Positions 4,933 to 5,896 of a DNA stretch of 5,896 bases are shown here, piece by piece. The stretch is taken from assembly GCA_014896635.1 (NCBI GenBank), contig JADBKA010000274.1, positions 1-5,896 of the forward strand. Direction: 5' to 3'. Under the pieces are notes generated by a model, which saw only the letters and a program-made list of their open reading frames with translations, searched no databases and was not told the DNA's origin. Every line of letters starts with the position of its first letter. Positions within the stretch are counted from its first letter, which is position 1. The DNA comes from Ktedonobacteraceae bacterium (GTDB taxonomy: Bacteria; Chloroflexota; Ktedonobacteria; Ktedonobacterales; Ktedonobacteraceae). Made by a program: the position numbers and the translations under genes.

Positions 4933-5210
4933 GCCTTTGTGTAAATTACCTTCAATCCCAAGCGGGCTTAGCGGGTCATTCTGGTTCCCTGAGACTATTA
5001 CATGTACGTTGTATAGGTACAAAGGTTGTCTCGCAAAGACACCGGCAGGGGTAAGAAGCAGGCAAGGATATCTCCTATTCAGTGAAAATCCTGGCGTGTT
5101 TCGACATCGTTTCGTTTGGTCTCTTGTTTTTTTGTCTACCATGTATAACGTACCAGGTGGGCTATTATGCAACCGGATTATGACTTTTATTTTCGTTCGC
5201 TGCTAAATGG
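4933..5210. other. Intergenic stretch with no convincing gene; possible dispersed repeat remnant
   Basis: Apart from the promoter elements listed separately, this AT-richer part of the 435-nt gap holds no gene I can support. Two overlapping frames, on opposite strands (minus 4873-5172, plus 4937-5206), both start at TTG, lack ribosome sites and resemble no family. It contains a direct repeat AGCGGG at 4961 and 4970, an inverted repeat TGTAC/GTACA (5003-5007 and 5017-5021), and near-inverted TACGTTGTATA (5005-5015) against TATAACGTA (5144-5152), about 130 bp apart. These could be eroded ends of a small non-autonomous element, but target-site duplications are not evident. Confidence 0.3.
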
Positions 5211-5217
5211 CGCATTC

Positions 5218-5235
5218 TCTCCCCCCCAGGGGAGA
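5218..5235 (-). terminator. Weak hairpin downstream of the ABC ATPase gene
   Basis: The arms TCTCCCC (5218-5224) and GGGGAGA (5229-5235) form a 7-bp stem with a 4-nt loop, about 41 nt after the ATPase stop. No T-run follows on the minus strand, so terminator function is uncertain, but it is the best candidate before the next gene. Confidence 0.4.
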
Positions 5236-5276
5236 AAGGGAACAGGAAATGAGGAATACTCTGGGAACTTCCTTCC

Positions 5277-5896
5277 TTACCTTTTGCGCACCATGCCCAG
5301 AAAATCGCGTGTACGCTCGTTCTCAGGATTTTCAAAGATCTGCGCGGGCGGTCCCTGTTCCACAATGGTTGCCTTATCCATAAAGATCACGTGGTCGGCG
5401 ACATCACGGGCAAAGCCCATTTCGTGCGTCACCACCACCATCGTCATGCCTTCCTCTGCGAGCTGGCGCATCACCCTGAGCACCTCTCCTACCAGTTCCG
5501 GGTCGAGCGCCGAGGTCGCCTCGTCAACAAGCATTAATTTGGGATTCATCGCCAGCGCGCGCGCAATTGCTACACGCTGCTGTTGGCCCCCGGAAAGTTT
5601 ATGGGGATAGACATGGGCTTTGTCGGACAGGCCAACCTTCGTCAGCAGGGCATAGGCTCGTTCCGTCGCCTCGCTCTTAGAGAGGTGAAGCACATGAATG
5701 GGCGCCTCGATGATATTTTCCAGGGCAGTCCTGTGCGGAAACAGGTTGAATCGCTGAAAAACAAAGCCTATTTGCGCGCGCATACGTGCGATGCTGGCCT
5801 CGCTATCCTCAACGATGGCGCCGTTCATCTCACGATAGCCGACCAGTTGTCCATCGACATAGATGCGCCCGCTATCGATCTTCTCCAGGTGGTTGA
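5277..5896 (-). CDS. Polar amino-acid ABC transporter ATP-binding protein, GlnQ/HisP type (5' end outside window)
   Basis: The 205 visible residues begin [16 protein letters not shown], the part that follows Walker A in this family, and continue to the natural C-terminus. About 40-50 N-terminal residues, including Walker A, lie beyond the right edge. Seen in order are the Q-loop [11 protein letters not shown], the signature [15 protein letters not shown] (about nt 5553-5597), Walker [15 protein letters not shown] (about nt 5496-5537), the H-loop [20 protein letters not shown], and a C-terminal [15 protein letters not shown]. The LSGGQQQR and [11 protein letters not shown] features are typical of polar amino-acid importers (glutamine, histidine, arginine). 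The protein hydrolyses ATP on the cytoplasmic face to drive uptake through a permease, which is probably encoded upstream outside the window. Walker B has DEA where most relatives have DEP. The exact substrate cannot be told. The first ATG inside the window (5828) is internal, not the start. Confidence 0.94.
   Translation of the reverse strand, partial: NHLEKIDSGRIYVDGQLVGYREMNGAIVEDSEASIARMRAQIGFVFQRFNLFPHRTALENIIEAPIHVLHLSKSEATERAYALLTKVGLSDKAHVYPHKLSGGQQQRVAIARALAMNPKLMLVDEATSALDPELVGEVLRVMRQLAEEGMTMVVVTHEMGFARDVADHVIFMDKATIVEQGPPAQIFENPENERTRDFLGMVRKR

Noticed and set aside
4842..4961. 40-residue N-terminal extension of the Tic20-like protein
   Set aside because: A strong ribosome site GAGGAGAGGGA sits directly before the internal ATG at 4841, and the extension would run through the promoter and inverted repeats.

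Overview
The window reads as a compact bacterial housekeeping region, with every convincing gene on the minus strand. From high to low coordinates, which is the direction of transcription, it holds: the C-terminal part of a polar amino-acid ABC transporter ATPase (GlnQ/HisP type); a Tic20/DUF4870-like membrane protein with a long Pro/Gln/Tyr/Gly-rich N-terminus; coaD; a DivIVA/ATP-synthase-b-like coiled-coil protein; a YceD/DUF177 protein; rpmF (ribosomal protein L32); fabD; an Asp23/Gls24 (YqhY-like) protein; and the N-terminal half of nusB. No tRNA, rRNA, CRISPR array, insertion sequence or integrase was seen.

The gene order coaD / coiled-coil / yceD / rpmF / fabD / asp23 / nusB and the moderately high G+C suggest a Gram-positive-like or Chloroflexota (possibly Ktedonobacteria-type) chromosome. 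This placement is inference from gene content and protein flavour, not from a marker gene or database match.

Layout: 1-2604 is a likely operon, yceD-rpmF-fabD-asp23-nusB. It is driven by a textbook promoter (TTGACA, 17 bp, TATAAT) at 2801-2829, with a leader of about 190 nt. A second, extended -10 promoter sits just upstream of rpmF, and an intercistronic hairpin separates rpmF from fabD. At 2879-4053 coaD and the coiled-coil gene form a two-gene unit with its own promoter near 4126-4154. At 4248-4841 the membrane protein is a single gene, ending in a strong 14-bp hairpin terminator. The stretch 4842-5276 (435 nt) has no convincing gene; it holds the membrane-protein promoter, nested AAAAC/GTTTT inverted repeats and sequence that may be a dispersed repeat. 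From 5277 to the window edge lies the ABC transporter ATPase.

Functionally, the first operon joins translation (L32; YceD, whose family is tied to large-subunit biogenesis), the start of fatty-acid synthesis (FabD) and transcription antitermination (NusB). CoaD makes the CoA precursor from which malonyl-CoA and the ACP prosthetic group derive, so lipid and CoA supply lie side by side. I found no clear evidence of a wholly new system. The points most worth a second look are the 4842-5276 interval, the coiled-coil partner of coaD, the Asp23 protein placed between fabD and nusB, and the regulated-looking leader of the yceD operon.
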